Part shown: positions 11,381 to 22,690 of the stretch, in pieces
Position numbering within the stretch: position 1 is the first letter of the stretch
Layout: each line of letters starts with the position of its first letter
Assembly (NCBI GenBank): GCA_014155875.1
Contig: JACEFZ010015032.1
Coordinates: 257,501 to 321,500, forward strand
Length of the DNA stretch: 64,000 bases
DNA from: Cepaea nemoralis
Taxonomy: Eukaryota > Mollusca > Gastropoda > Stylommatophora > Helicidae
Direction: 5' to 3'
Made by a program: the position numbers and the translations under genes
The notes under the pieces: generated by a model
What the model was told of the DNA's origin: nothing
The model's database searches: none
What the model saw: only the letters and a program-made list of their open reading frames with translations

Positions 11381-11594
11381 AAATTGTGTCTTTTTAACTG
11401 TTAGCTCTTACTGTCCTACGCAACGTATCGTGTGTCATTGGTTATTATTCATATATACCAGTATGTTTTTATTTTACCTCCTACGTTTATTGATAGTTAC
11501 TAAAGAAATCTGACACATTGTAAACGTTTCATATATCCGGCTCCCGTGAAAGTAATACATGTTTGTGATTCTGCTGTTGCACGATTTGTGGACA

Positions 11595-11815
11595 CGTTAT
11601 GCGGAGAAATAAGCTAGAAAACTAAGTGATAACTGGCAATACTGTTGGTAGACGAGCAAGGGGAGGGCAGAGAGATAAGTACCCGGATGGCGTAACCACG
11701 TGGCTTAATCGAGACAAGAACACAGAGCTGATCCACGACTCTGGTGATCATGTGAGATGGTGAGCCATGACCGCTTGCTGTTTTCAGCATGGCACATGAT
11801 GATGATCCTGTTATT
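11595..11815 (+). pseudogene. 3' end of a LINE (family alpha)
   Basis: Remnant of the LINE C-terminus seen intact at 42700: GHVMRR, LEN-VTTG, R-RG---KY-DG--TW, DRNTELIHDSGD, ending in HGT-stop. Contains frame breaks. Confidence 0.75.
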
Positions 11816-12348
11816 TTCAGTATTTCCTACTTGTGGTTTAGCAGTGACTGTCTGGAGATGAGGGAGTAAAATACAGGCGGGCGTTATTTGGCTTGAGTTA
11901 AAATACAGGCAGGTGTTATTGGCTTGATATTTATGAGGTTTGGTGGCGGTAATCTGTGGCATAAGGGTAGTGAATGTTGTTTCACAAAGACGTTGCGATG
12001 TTGTTTCGTCAAGGTCGCTACCATCTAATAAAACTATAATTTTAACGACAGAATAAAATATTCAAACAGGAGTCGACTATAATTTCCATGACAAACAGGA
12101 GTCGACTATTTCGATGAACATTGTTCAGTAGTCTTCATATGATAAGTAGTGTACAAAGAGGTGTACGGTACAAAGAGAGGCATGATTGATACAGGCATTG
12201 AAATTGCGCCTGGGGAGCACAGCCGCTGCTGATCATGTTGCATGGAGGGCAAAGATCGGAAATGGAATAAAGGCAAAGGAGGAAATGATCTCAAATAGGT
12301 CACACAAAACGTGTGAGACGACATATGATGCGTGATGTAAAAAAAAAT
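11815..12348. other. no gene seen
   Basis: Contains a short direct repeat (AAATACAGGC near 11870 and 11900) and a duplicated CAGGAGTCGACTAT (12068 and 12096). The right part is probably the upstream end of the LINE tail at 12349. Confidence 0.4.
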
Positions 12349-12429
12349 GACCATGTGTTCACATGCATCTATTGTGGGCGAACATTTACCGCGCGAATTG
12401 GTCTGATCAGTCACATTCATGGGCTGTAG
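12349..12429 (+). pseudogene. LINE C-terminal zinc-finger tail
   Basis: The frame reads FTCIYCGRTFTARIGL then ISHIHGL-stop. A terminal C-x2-C...H-x-H finger with an RIGLxSH core is found at the end of some animal LINE ORF2 proteins. Upstream coding is too eroded to follow. Confidence 0.55.
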
Positions 12430-13095
12430 TTATTATGCTTTTTAAAGCACACTGCAACAAACTATCATCAGTCAGGTTCCAGTCGTGTATTGGTATTGAA
12501 TAAGTAGCCTTCACTTTGTACTGTGGACATGGGATATTATTTATTTGTTACTGAGTTCGTAAGGTTGCTATTTTTGCTGTGTCTGCTACATTCTGTTCTC
12601 GTATCGGAATTCCTAGCGTCTGTTATTCTCTTATGGAATCGGGGACGTATATACGGTCGACTGTTGCTCGAGCGTACGTTATGCAAGGGATACCAGTAAT
12701 TGTATTGAGTTGTATACTTTAAGCGGCTTGTATTCTAGTTTGGTTAGGTTGTATATGAAAGTGAAATGTGTCAGTGCGCGTGGCTTTTCATCACATACAT
12801 GATTACATTGGATGGTTTATGGTGATATAGAATGTACGTGAAAATGACATATGTGTCTCCTCAAGTGGCTTGGAATATATTAATTTATAAATGAACATGG
12901 ACGTTGAGATGTTTAGTTTATGGCTGCGTGAAATGTATGTGCGAGGTGACATGTGTTCCATCAAAAACTCCCCTTTGATACATTACATGTCAAGTGTATA
13001 TTAATGTTGAACTCCTGCAACCTGTGGGGAACAATAACCCATGTGTCACTGAGCGATCTATGCTGCAAGCGAACGTTGCTCTAAGATAAGTGCTT
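12430..13095. other. no feature recognised
   Basis: AT-rich, no long ORF, no obvious tandem or inverted repeats. Confidence 0.4.
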
Positions 13096-13099
13096 AATG

Positions 13100-13540
13100 T
13101 GAGGAGTATATAAAGCCTACACTGGTATATGCATGTGAAACACGAACAATAAGCAAACAACCTGAGAAACATCTAATGATGGTGGATATATGGTTTCTTG
13201 GGGAAATACAATTTGCTGCTGCCATGAACGGACAGAAAAATGAATGAGAAATTCCTACAAGAAACAAACGAAAACTAAATTTATTAAAGAAATTATACGT
13301 AGATAGTCAATATGTTATGGTACGTTATGGGGAGAAAAACCACTTGAAAACTTGGTGACAAGTGGCAAAATGTAGGAGCAAATAGCAAGGGGAAGGCAAA
13401 GAGATGAATCTCTGCATGGCTTTGTCACGTGCAATAATGGGGACAAGAACACAGCCCTGATCTAATACTCTGGTGATGGGAGTAAGATGGCGAAACATGA
13501 CCGCCCACGCTTATTTATTGGCATGGCACAATGTGGATTA
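13100..13540 (+). pseudogene. 3' end of a LINE (family alpha)
   Basis: Eroded copy of the same C-terminal region as 42700-43025: the NGQKNE..LQETNE stretch, TW-QVAK, and the terminal TAHAY motif before the 3' end. Multiple frameshifts. Confidence 0.7.
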
Positions 13541-13612
13541 ACCGAGTCATTGTCTCTGCTAGGCTTAAATACATATGAATATAATTAGAAGAACTGCGGT
13601 AAAGCTGTGGAA

Positions 13613-13732
13613 ATGTAAAGAATATAAAATAACACAAAGTAATGCAGCTTTACAGAACAGTTATACTTGTATTGTTTCGTAATTCTGTTCTGTAAAGCTG
13701 CATTACTTTGTGTTATTTTATATTCTTTACAT
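13613..13732. repeat. perfect 47-bp inverted repeat with a 26-bp loop
   Basis: The arms 13613-13659 and 13686-13732 are exact reverse complements (outer ends ATGTAAAGAATATAAAATAA). The left arm lies next to GAACTGCGGTAAAGCTGTGG, a sequence that recurs at 22690. Confidence 0.97.
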
Positions 13733-13789
13733 AAAGAACTGAGAAAGACTGGATTGAATTGTTATAGCTTATTAAAGTCATAACTAAAA

Positions 13790-14325
13790 CAGTTTGAATC
13801 ACCTAGTTGTTACTGTAACGTTTTTAGCCCAAAGAGTTGTTACTGTTATTCCAATAAGTCGTTTTATCCAGAACATTTGTTACTGTAACTCTTCTATCGC
13901 AACCAGTTGTTACTTTTACTTTTACTATGTTTACGTGAAGACGTTGCTGCCTTAACTCTCTTTATCCTAAGTAGTTGTTACCTGAACTTTAGAACTGATT
14001 CCAAGCATTTGTTACCTTACATATTTTTTATCCCCTTAACGTGTTACTTCAACTGTTTTTACTTGAAGACTTTATTACTTAATTCTTTTTATCCAAAGTA
14101 GTTGCTACTGTGATCCTTCTTTTACCCGAAGACATTTTTAATTTAACTCTTTTTTACTTGAAGATTTGTTTACTTCAGTCCATTTATTTTAAAAACATAA
14201 ACAGCTGTTATTTTAGTACTCTTTTACATTCTACATTGTTGTTACTTTAACTATTTGTACTCCACGTAGTTATTTTCATTCTGTTAACTCGTTCAGACCC
14301 AAACAATTATTACTTTGTAACTGGC
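13790..14325. repeat. degenerate ~40-bp minisatellite
   Basis: AGTTGTTACTGTAACTCTTT-like units repeat with poor conservation (GTTGTTACT at about 13805, 13836, 13907, 13973 and onwards). Confidence 0.75.
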
Positions 14326-14389
14326 GTTACACTTTCAATGTGTTGCTAGTTCTGAAAGCTGAAGTAATCAGCGGTGTAATAAGAGTTAT

Positions 14390-14720
14390 GTGTACACGGT
14401 GAAATGCCAGCCACTCAAGTGGTCTGTGAACGTCCTAAATATTACGTGTAAATTAACGGTGAAATGGGAGCCACTGAAATTGCTTGTGACCAAATATTAC
14501 GCTTAAATTAATTATGAAATGCCAGCCACTCAAATTACTTGTGAGTACTAAACATGTGTAAATGAACGGTGAAATGCCAGCCACTCAAATCACTTGTGAG
14601 TACTAAACATGTGTAAATGAATGGTGAAATGCCAGCTACTCAAATCACTTGCGACGTACTAAACATTATGTGTAAATGAACGGTGAAATGCCAGCCACTC
14701 CGGTGGCTTGTGAATGTATT
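14390..14720. repeat. ~60-bp minisatellite, about 6 copies
   Basis: The core GGTGAAATGCCAGCCACTCA recurs six times, with ACTTGTGAGTACTAAACATG between copies. Confidence 0.9.
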
Positions 14721-15058
14721 TGAATTTGACTGGTGACAGCGGGCAGCCTAAGGCGACGCACAATATCACTAAAATAATCAAATGTCAGGCTGTGGTCACA
14801 ATCACCACACAATATCACAAGATGTTCACAGAGTCACCTAGTCCACACAGTCACGTTAATAATTGAAATTATTAACATTTTATACGCTTTGGCTTATGCA
14901 GTTTACTTCCTGTTGCTATGAAGTTACTATTTATTGAGCCGTTGTTTCTTTCCATTTCTCACAATTGTAACACTTTTCGTAACTTAACATTTTATTGATG
15001 TTTGAAGGAAAATTATCACTTAGTATTTAATCATGCATGGATGACAATATTCACTTAG

Positions 15059-15060
<2 letters not shown>
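14720..15060. other. no feature recognised
   Basis: AT-rich spacer between a minisatellite and a TA microsatellite. Confidence 0.4.

Positions 15061-15138
<78 letters not shown>
15061..15138. repeat. (TA)n microsatellite
   Basis: About 75 bp of TA. Its right edge is the insertion site of composite element B. Confidence 0.95.
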
Positions 15139-15141
<3 letters not shown>

Positions 15142-16402
15142 TATTTTTAATTACTGTGGTTTTTTTTTAATATTGCCGTTCCAAGTTTTGTATTTACCTT
15201 TCATGTTTTGTATATAGAAGTTCAAAAAAGTATATATGTTTGTTTTATAGACTACAATAAAGCTTTTGATAGAGTACAACATGAACGACTAATTACGTGC
15301 CTTCAAGATATAGGAGTAGACGGAAATGACATCAGACTTATTAGTAACTTGTACTGGGAACAAATGGCGTCTATTAGATGCGGAAATAACTATTCGTCAC
15401 CTATAGAGATAAAAAGAGGAGTACGGCAGGGATGTGTATTGTCCCCAAGCCTCTTTAACTTATACACAGAAAAGAATTGTTAAACAAGTTGAACTGCCTG
15501 GACTTAACATCAATGGAAGAATTATAAACAATCTTAGGTATGCTTAGGTATGCCGTGTTACTAGCAGAAAACGAGCAGTAGTTAAAAGGCCTAGTGGAAC
15601 AAGTAAACAGGCACAGTGCAGATAGGCATAGTGCAGGCTTAGATATTAACATCAACACACACACAAACTATTATAATTAGCAGTGAAAAGGAAAGGTCAT
15701 CAATGAACATCACAGTAAACGGGCAGATACTAGAGCAAGTAACAAATTTTTCATATCTTGGACATATAATAACAGATGATGGCAGAAGTGAAATAGAAAT
15801 CAAAAAGACAATAGGAATCACCAAAAATGCTTTTAATGGCATGAAATCAGTATTAACATCTAGAGAGATTAACAACGCATTACAATGAGAATTGTCAAAT
15901 GCTACGTATATTCAACGCTACCGTATGGCGCGGAAACCTGGAGATTGAACAAGCAACTAGAAAGTCGCATACAGGCCCTGGAGATGTGGATATACAGACG
16001 AATAGGTCGTATTTCATGGGAACAAAAACAATCAAATGCAGAGGTTCTAGAAAAACTGGGAATGGAGAGAGTTGATGAAAGAAATAAAGAGGAGGCAAGT
16101 GAAATATTTCGGCCACGTTAAAAGACATGATACTCTTATAAAAACCATACAGGAAAGCAAGAGGTAGACAACGATACAAGTTGGAAGATAACATCAAGAG
16201 ATGGACGAACATCAACCTGACAGAATGTACAGTCAAGGCGAGAGACAGACAATGTTGGAGATCCATTGCAGCCAACCTTCATTGTGGAGACGGCACCTGA
16301 TTGATTGATTGATCTATGTTGCATGAACTCCACAGAAGGTGAATGCAAAACTTGGAACGGCAATATTTTCAAAAACCCCACGGTCATTAAAAATACACCT
16401 TG
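15137..16402. mobile_element. TIR-bounded composite element B carrying a LINE fragment
   Basis: Terminal inverted repeats at 15137-15199 and 16337-16402 are the same sequence as those of element A (shared TTGCCGTTCCAAGTTTTG core, GGTGTATTTTTAAT ends). TA lies on both sides. The interior is a 1.1-kb LINE of a different family from the one in element A. No transposase. Confidence 0.8.
15208..16315 (+). pseudogene. LINE (family gamma) reverse transcriptase, 5'-truncated and frameshifted
   Basis: RT motifs in order: FIDYNKAFDRVQH (motif A, 15241), IEIKRGVRQGCVLSPSLFN (motif B, 15406-15465), then a frame break. A decayed catalytic-box region follows, then ITVNGQILEQVTNFSYLGHI (thumb side, 15706), YGAETWRLNKQ (15922) and RIGRISWEQK. 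The last part ends in the same RDRQCWRSIAAN--GT-stop as 590-790, with a (TTGA)n tail. The YADD-type box is not intact. Confidence 0.85.
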
Positions 16403-16404
16403 TA

Positions 16405-16715
16405 TATACATACACGACTGTGAGAACAGATGCAGGACAGTTTGACATCCTGGCACGAAGGAAAATCGGCATCTGAAATTATAACTTTATATTGTCATTA
16501 CCATCTTCATCATCAACATAATTATGAAGTATCTGAACCCTAGGGCTGGTCGATAAGCTCGTTGATAATGCCATTTTATCCTGACCTGGGCCCTCTCTTT
16601 TATTCCGTGTCTGGTCTTTACCTGAGCAGTTCTCTTGCATTCTACATACACGGGAATGTCAATATAAAATAATAGGTAAAAGTCGCGTAAAAAATATAAT
16701 ATATATTATAATAGA
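16405..16715. other. no feature recognised
   Basis: Spacer with no ORF or repeat that I can name. Confidence 0.4.
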
Positions 16716-16719
16716 TATT

Positions 16720-16950
16720 TAGGCAGCAATGTAGACCAAGAAGGTGGAGCAGTTACAAATATCAGAAATAGAATACAGAATGCTGGAGGAGCTTTTATAG
16801 CACTAAGGGACTTGGAAGTCAACAGAAATTAAACTTGTCGTTAAACTATGGTTATCAACTGTCAAGTTAACTCGTTACTGCTGTATCGATTAGAAACATG
16901 GAGACAATTGGAAACGATTACAAATAAATCACAAACACTCACTGATTGGT
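16720..16950 (+). pseudogene. LINE reverse transcriptase C-terminal fragment
   Basis: The frame reads RYLGSNVDQEGGAVTNIRNR and, after a break, LLYRLETWRQLE. This is the FLYLGS...LLYGSETW pair that marks the region after the RT palm in several LINE clades. Confidence 0.75.
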
Positions 16951-16984
16951 CACTGTCATCAACCATAGTACCTTGCGGTGTAGA

Positions 16985-17115
16985 ACAGGAGGGGATTGGG
17001 GGTGTCTTTAGCCTGAGGAATGAAGGCCGCCTGGCTAGTGCAGTCACCACGAACTGTGATGGTTCGGGTTTTCTTTTTGCCCCCGACAGAAACCAAAATT
17101 CATACCTTACCTAGG
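16985..17115 (+). repeat. SINE family A copy
   Basis: Contains GAAGGCCGCCTGGCTAGTGC followed by AGTCACCACGAACTGTGATG, matching 4175 and the minus-strand copy at 62600-62735. Confidence 0.65.
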
Positions 17116-17379
17116 TGTGAATAAAGCATAAATGAAAAAGAGCTGTGTATGATAACTAAGGATTGGGGGAGGGGGCTGGGAGTGAGCCAGTCGATGGCCT
17201 ATGTTCCAATATGGGGAATACAGAGTCACAGAAGAAGAAATATCAATTGTTGGCCACAAAGACAGCGCGTAAACACATTCACAAGTCTTGATGTCGCTCA
17301 TAGAAGTGGAACACAGAATTAGACATTACAGGACACACTAGACAGTGTATCAATGTTTGTGTTGTCTACCTCGTCTTCA

Positions 17380-17565
17380 ATCTCTACCTTATTCACTCTA
17401 CTTATGTCTGCATTGGCGGATGTATGTGTGCCTGTTTTAGAATTGTCCTTGATCTAGCCCTTCTTCTTGTCCACAATAACTTGTTTTCCGGTATTCTCTT
17501 TGATGTTTCTCCGTGTCTTATCATGTGATCAAACCACGAGAGCCTTTTCTTTTGTATTCATTTCA
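17380..17565 (-). pseudogene. LINE C-terminal fragment
   Basis: The minus strand gives WFDHMIRHGETSKRIPENK followed by LLWTRRRARSR, the post-RT WFGHV-R-----P---L and basic GRPR-like region of LINE ORF2. Short and frame-interrupted. Confidence 0.55.
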
Positions 17566-17619
17566 GAAGTCCACTTTGTTCTGCTTGTGTTTTGCCTCAA
17601 TATTTTAAATAAACGTCGT

Positions 17620-18440
17620 TAATTACAACGTGATTATTAGGACACTATTTACAACGTTACTGTTTGGAAACTATTAAAATTGTCATTATTATGATAATAC
17701 TTAAAACGTCATTATTAGGATACATTTAAAATGTCATTATTTGGATATTATTAAAAATTTCATTATTGTGAGATTATTGAAAACAGTAGGCTATTACTAG
17801 GACACTATTAAATATGCCATTAATATGACTCTATTGAAAGTGTCATAAAGACACTATTGAAAACGTCATGATGAGGACACTATTACAGTTCCACTATTAG
17901 GACACTATTAAAATGTTATTATTAAGGATACTAGTATTACCATTGAAAAGGTCATACTAGGATACTACTTAAAACGTCATTATTGGGACCATTTTAAAAA
18001 CGTAATTATTAAGATACAATTAAAATGTCATTATTTTGACATTATTAAAAATGTCATATTGTGATATTATTGAAAACAGTATTGTTAGAACACTATTTAA
18101 AACGTCATTATTATGACACAATTGAAATTGTCATAAAGACACTATTGAAATCGTCATGATTAGGACACATAAAAGCCTCATTATTAGGACACTATTAACA
18201 ATGTTATTATTATAATACTATTAAAAATGTAATTATTAGGACACTATTGAAAATGTTATGATTAGGAAACAATGAAAACGTAATTATTAGAGTACTGCAT
18301 AAAACGTCATTATTGGAACACAATTTAAAGTCATTATTATGATGCAATTAAAATGTCATAATTTGGACACTTTTAAAATGACATTGTTAGAATACTATTA
18401 AAACGTCATGAATGAGATCCTGTTAAAATATCCCTTTTAT
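17620..18440. repeat. degenerate ~27-bp minisatellite
   Basis: Units like TTATTAGGACACTATTAAAA(C/T)GTCA repeat about 30 times with heavy divergence. Confidence 0.85.
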
Positions 18441-19025
18441 GAAAATACGGTTCTTGTAATTAAGCCTGTAAAGAGGAGGGTAATTTACACAACATACAAC
18501 GGATACAGAGAGAGCCACAGAAAGTGACACAGATGTAAATCAAGAACAATGAGGTTGCAACATGAGGAAAACTACCACGTTCATCAAATTCTCCAACAAA
18601 AGAATGTTCTTTGCAAGCAACTTTCTTCATCACATCTCCATTCACATTTTGTAAATATGTCTGCACTTTTCATTCACTATCTTTCCTCAGTGTTGCTTTT
18701 TGTCCATATATATATATATTGTCTTTGAGCTTTTGAGATGTATGTGGCATTATGAAATATCTGTGACATTTTGAGATATTTGTGGCATGTACTATGTACA
18801 TTATATCATCTATGACATCAAACAACTTCTAGCCACATATATATGTTCTTTACATTTCCAATACACTTATTTATTATCCATGTTTTAATTCCTGTTTTCA
18901 TTGGAATTTTAATTTGGTACAGCTGAATGTTTGTTGTTTTTCATATTATTCCAATGTACATACGCGCATACATTTATCAACTATACTAGTGTTTCTCATT
19001 GCATGTGAATCTGGATTTTTTAAAT
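18440..19025. other. no gene seen
   Basis: AT-rich. Contains a short TA run at about 18705 and a few ATTTTGAGATAT-like short direct repeats (18755-18785). Confidence 0.4.
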
Positions 19026-19029
19026 GTCT

Positions 19030-20065
19030 TTAAGTTGGGGAAATTGTTTTGTCTGTGAGTAAATGAGTTTATTCCAAGATTGCTTTCAGTTATTTTATGT
19101 GTAAACACGTTTGTGCTGTGTAAATATGAATTTAAACTATTGGTAAATGTTTTATTTTGAGTGCATATTTTTGTAAAAGAGTGATACGTGTTTATTCTAC
19201 AGGTAAATGTATTTATTCTATAGGTAAATGTATTTATTCTATAGGTAAATGTATTTATTATATAAGTAAATGTATTTATTCTATAGGTAAATGTATTTAT
19301 TCTATAGGTAAATGTATTTATTGAGTAAATGTGTTTATTCTATAGGTAAAAGTATTTATTCTATGAGTGAATGTATTTATTCTATGAGTAAATGTGTTTA
19401 TTCTGTGAGTAAATGTGTTTATTCTGTGAGTAAATGTGTTTATTCTATGAGTAAATATGTCTACTCTATGGTTTGTTATGAGTAACTGTGTTTTTATTTA
19501 AATGAGTAATATGTGTTTATTCTCTGAGTAAATGTGATTTTTCTGAGTACAACTGTTTTTCAATGAGTGTTTATTCTATTTGTAAATATGTTTATTCAAT
19601 GAATAAATGTGTTTATTCTATGAATTAATGTGTTGATTCTATGAGTAAGTAAATACATTATTCCTATGTGTAAATGTGTTGTTTCTACGTGTAAATGGCT
19701 TGTTCCTGTGAATAAATGTGCTGTTTCTGTGAGTAAATGGGGTACTTCTTGTGTAAATGTTTCTATATATAAATGTGTTTCTTTATGTAAATGTGCTTCT
19801 ATGAGAAAATAGGAGGTTTATATGTGTAAATTTGTGTTTCTATATGTGAATGTGGTGTTTCTGTGTAAATGTGGTGTTTATATGTGTAAATGTGTTGTTT
19901 GTGTGTGTAAATGTGTTATTTATGTGTGTAGATGTGGTGTTTCAATGCATAATAAATGTGGTGTTTCTAGCATAACTGTGGTGACTCTATTATGAGTAAA
20001 AATGTTGTTGAGTAAATATGTTTCTTCTGTGTGTAAATGTGTTGCTTTTATGAGTAACTACTGTT
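19030..20065. repeat. ~21-bp minisatellite
   Basis: CTATAGGTAAATGTATTTATT repeats regularly between 19195 and 19330. It then decays rightwards into GTAAATGTG(T/C)TGTTTCT variants. Confidence 0.9.
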
Positions 20066-20071
20066 GTTCAT

Positions 20072-20870
20072 TCATTCATTCAGTAGCATGTCCTTTGCAG
20101 AACCTCGCTCCCATAACAACCGGAAAACCTCTCTATCATAACCAAGATGCCCCGCGTCCGATACACCCATCTGGAGATCATCCGCCACATCCTGCACCAA
20201 TCTTCTCTTTGGCCTTCTTCTTCCCCTTTTCCCAGGCATATATCCCTCCATTATTGTTCTCTCCAAACTTTTGAAACGTTTCAAGTGACCAAACTATTTC
20301 AATTTTCTTTGTTTTATTGTCTTTAATAGCCAACCTTCTTCAATATTTAGTTCTTGAAGTATGGATGCATTTGTTCTTTTCTTTACCCAAGATATTCTTA
20401 GAACTTGTCTATAACATTTATATTCAAAGGCATTTATGTGCTGTTCAGCTTGTTTAGTAAGTGTCAATGTTTCACAGGCGTATGTTGCAATGGGAAAGAT
20501 GCATGCTCCAAAAAATCTAATTTTTGTAGTTCTGTCTGTCCCACTCCATAATTTATTCAGTTGTTTTAGTCTTTGAAGAGCAATTGATAGTCGTCGTTTA
20601 ATTTCTTTCATTCTGTCACCATTGTTAGTAATCAATGACCCAAGATATTCAAAATGTTCCATCACCTCCAATTTTTCCTCATTAACATATATTTCTTTCT
20701 CCATAGTAGTTTTATCTGTATGCATTATCTTTGTGTTTGCTATGTTAAGATATAAGTTGTGATTTTCACTATTCAATTGGGTTGAGGTTATTAGGTTTTC
20801 TATACCATTCTGTGTTGTGGATAGCAATACTGTATCATCAGCATACCGAATCTATGGCATGTCATGACCA
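20072..20870 (-). pseudogene. LINE (family epsilon) reverse transcriptase C-terminal part
   Basis: From right to left: IRYADDTVLL catalytic box (about 20822-20852), a 177-aa open stretch (20827-20294) with EHFEYLGSLITNNG and ATYACETLTLTKQAE, then RISWVKKRTNASILQELN. After a frame break, an R-G-R-R-PKRR-like basic C-terminus ends at 20072. A palm and thumb region of an endonuclease-RT LINE, no longer a full ORF. Confidence 0.88.
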
Positions 20871-21009
20871 CCGATATTTAGGCATCATATGTTTATCCCT
20901 GTTTATATCATCTATTGTGTAAATACATTGTTTCTGTATGTAAATGCAATGTTTGTATGAGCTGGTTGGTTGGCTGGTTGGGTCACTTGTTGGTTGAGAA
21001 TCACACACA

Positions 21010-21135
21010 CATGAACTATTAACTTAATCAGGGCAACATATAATGACATGAAATGCAGAGTTTTTCACGAGAGAAAAATAACAGAAACATTTGAAATCAG
21101 ATTAGGAGTGAGACAGGGATATGTGATCCTTTCAT
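21010..21135 (+). pseudogene. LINE reverse transcriptase motif-B fragment
   Basis: The frame reads MKCRVFHERKITETFEIRLG followed by VRQGYVI. This is the stretch upstream of and including the GVRQGC motif. Opposite strand to the neighbouring LINE. Confidence 0.65.
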
Positions 21136-21164
21136 TATGGTTGACTGAGTTATTTTTCTTTCAT

Positions 21165-21305
21165 TTTCAGTTGACTGGATAAGGTTTCTTATGGGTAGCC
21201 AGTTCCACGCCAGTCTTCCTTAGTAGCCTCTTATGACATGCATAGTGGGTTACAAAATGAACTATTTCTTGCTTCCCTTAAGGGAAATAATCACCCATAT
21301 CACAC
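21165..21305 (+). repeat. interspersed repeat family F
   Basis: Carries AGTAGCCTCTTATGACATGC, shared with 43850-43960 and, more loosely, 41075-41150. A SINE-body-like repeat with three copies here. Confidence 0.55.
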
Positions 21306-21309
21306 ACTA

Positions 21310-22095
21310 GAACAATATTCTACTTACGGCATCTAGTAAAACAATCGTCCACTAGAACATCACATTGTAAAACAATCATCGACTAAAACATTACCTTCTA
21401 AAGCAATCACTGCCTCCACTATCAACAATCACCTAATAGAACAATCAACCAGTAAAACAATCATCACTAAAACAATCACCCACTAAAACAGTCACCCATT
21501 AAAACAATCACCTACTTGAGCAATATGTAGTAAAACAATCATCAACTAGAGAAATCACCTAGTAAAACAATCATCCACTAGAGAAATCACCTAGTAAAAC
21601 AATCATCCACTAGAGAAATCACCTAGTAAAACAATCATCAACTAGAGAAATCACCTAGTAAAACAATCATCAACTAGAGAAATCACCTAGTAAAATAATC
21701 ATCCACTGAAGCAATGATTCACTATAAATCTCACATAGTAAAACAATCATCCACTAGAACAATCACCTAGTAAAACAATCATCCACTAGAACAATCACCT
21801 AGTAAAACAATCATCCACTAGAGCAATGATTCACTATAAAAATCACCTAGTAAAACAATCATCCATTAGAGCAATCACTTAGTAAAACAATAATGCACTA
21901 GAACAATCCCCCATTAAAACAATCACACACTAGAACAATCACCTAGTAAAACAATCCCTCACTAAAACAATCACATAGTAAAACAATCGCTTACTAGAAT
22001 AATCAACTAGTACAGCGGATCTCAACCGGTGGGGAATTCACTCACTAGAATAATTACGCAATAGAACAATCACCAAGTAGAACAAACCACTAGAT
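21310..22095. repeat. 32-bp minisatellite, over 20 copies
   Basis: The core AGTAAAACAATCATCCACTA with GAGAAATCACCT repeats head to tail. The array contains longer hybrid units with ATGATTCACTATAAA. Confidence 0.93.
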
Positions 22096-22690
22096 ATCAC
22101 AGAAGTAGATGGAAGCAATCTTCTCTTTATTAGCAGTGAAAATAAGTCCAATGGCACCAAATGGAATGAATGGAGATGGTACATCAAAAAAAAGGATATC
22201 ACTGATAAAGTTAAATCTATGACAATGTCGGCATAAATAAAGAGATGTTTGAACAGACTAGAGTCAATACTATGAGCTAAGCAGTACAAACATGCATTCA
22301 TAACATCATGCACATTTAGTATAAACTCCACTGTGAAGCATACACAACACAAGACCTCTGGTCATCAGAAGTCACCCCTTTTAGCCCCCTTAAATACTTT
22401 ATACGCTTGAGAGTGGGCCCATCCAGGTCACAACAGTTCACTGCTGATAGATCAGCCCACTAACACACAGCTAACCCAACAGCCACCCCACACTCAAGAC
22501 AGCAACATCATGCATGCAGTGAATCCTGACCCAATTCCTTCTCACAAGCCAACTTCTTTCCCCCCAACTATTTGCGTCTGCCACTGCCTTTGACACATTC
22601 TACAGCAGTATTTGTTAACAAAGATGTAGTAGTCGTAGCAATAGCAATAATACTAATAAAAACACCAATTGTCTTGTAAATGAAATGTTT
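22095..22690. other. no gene seen
   Basis: No recognisable coding or repeat family. The 104-codon open frame on the minus strand (22352-22038) starts in unique DNA and ends in the minisatellite; no domain is visible. Confidence 0.4.

Noticed and set aside
12349..12429. host C2H2 zinc-finger exon
   Set aside because: The RIGLxSH finger followed directly by a stop is typical of LINE ORF2 ends, and no splice sites flank it.
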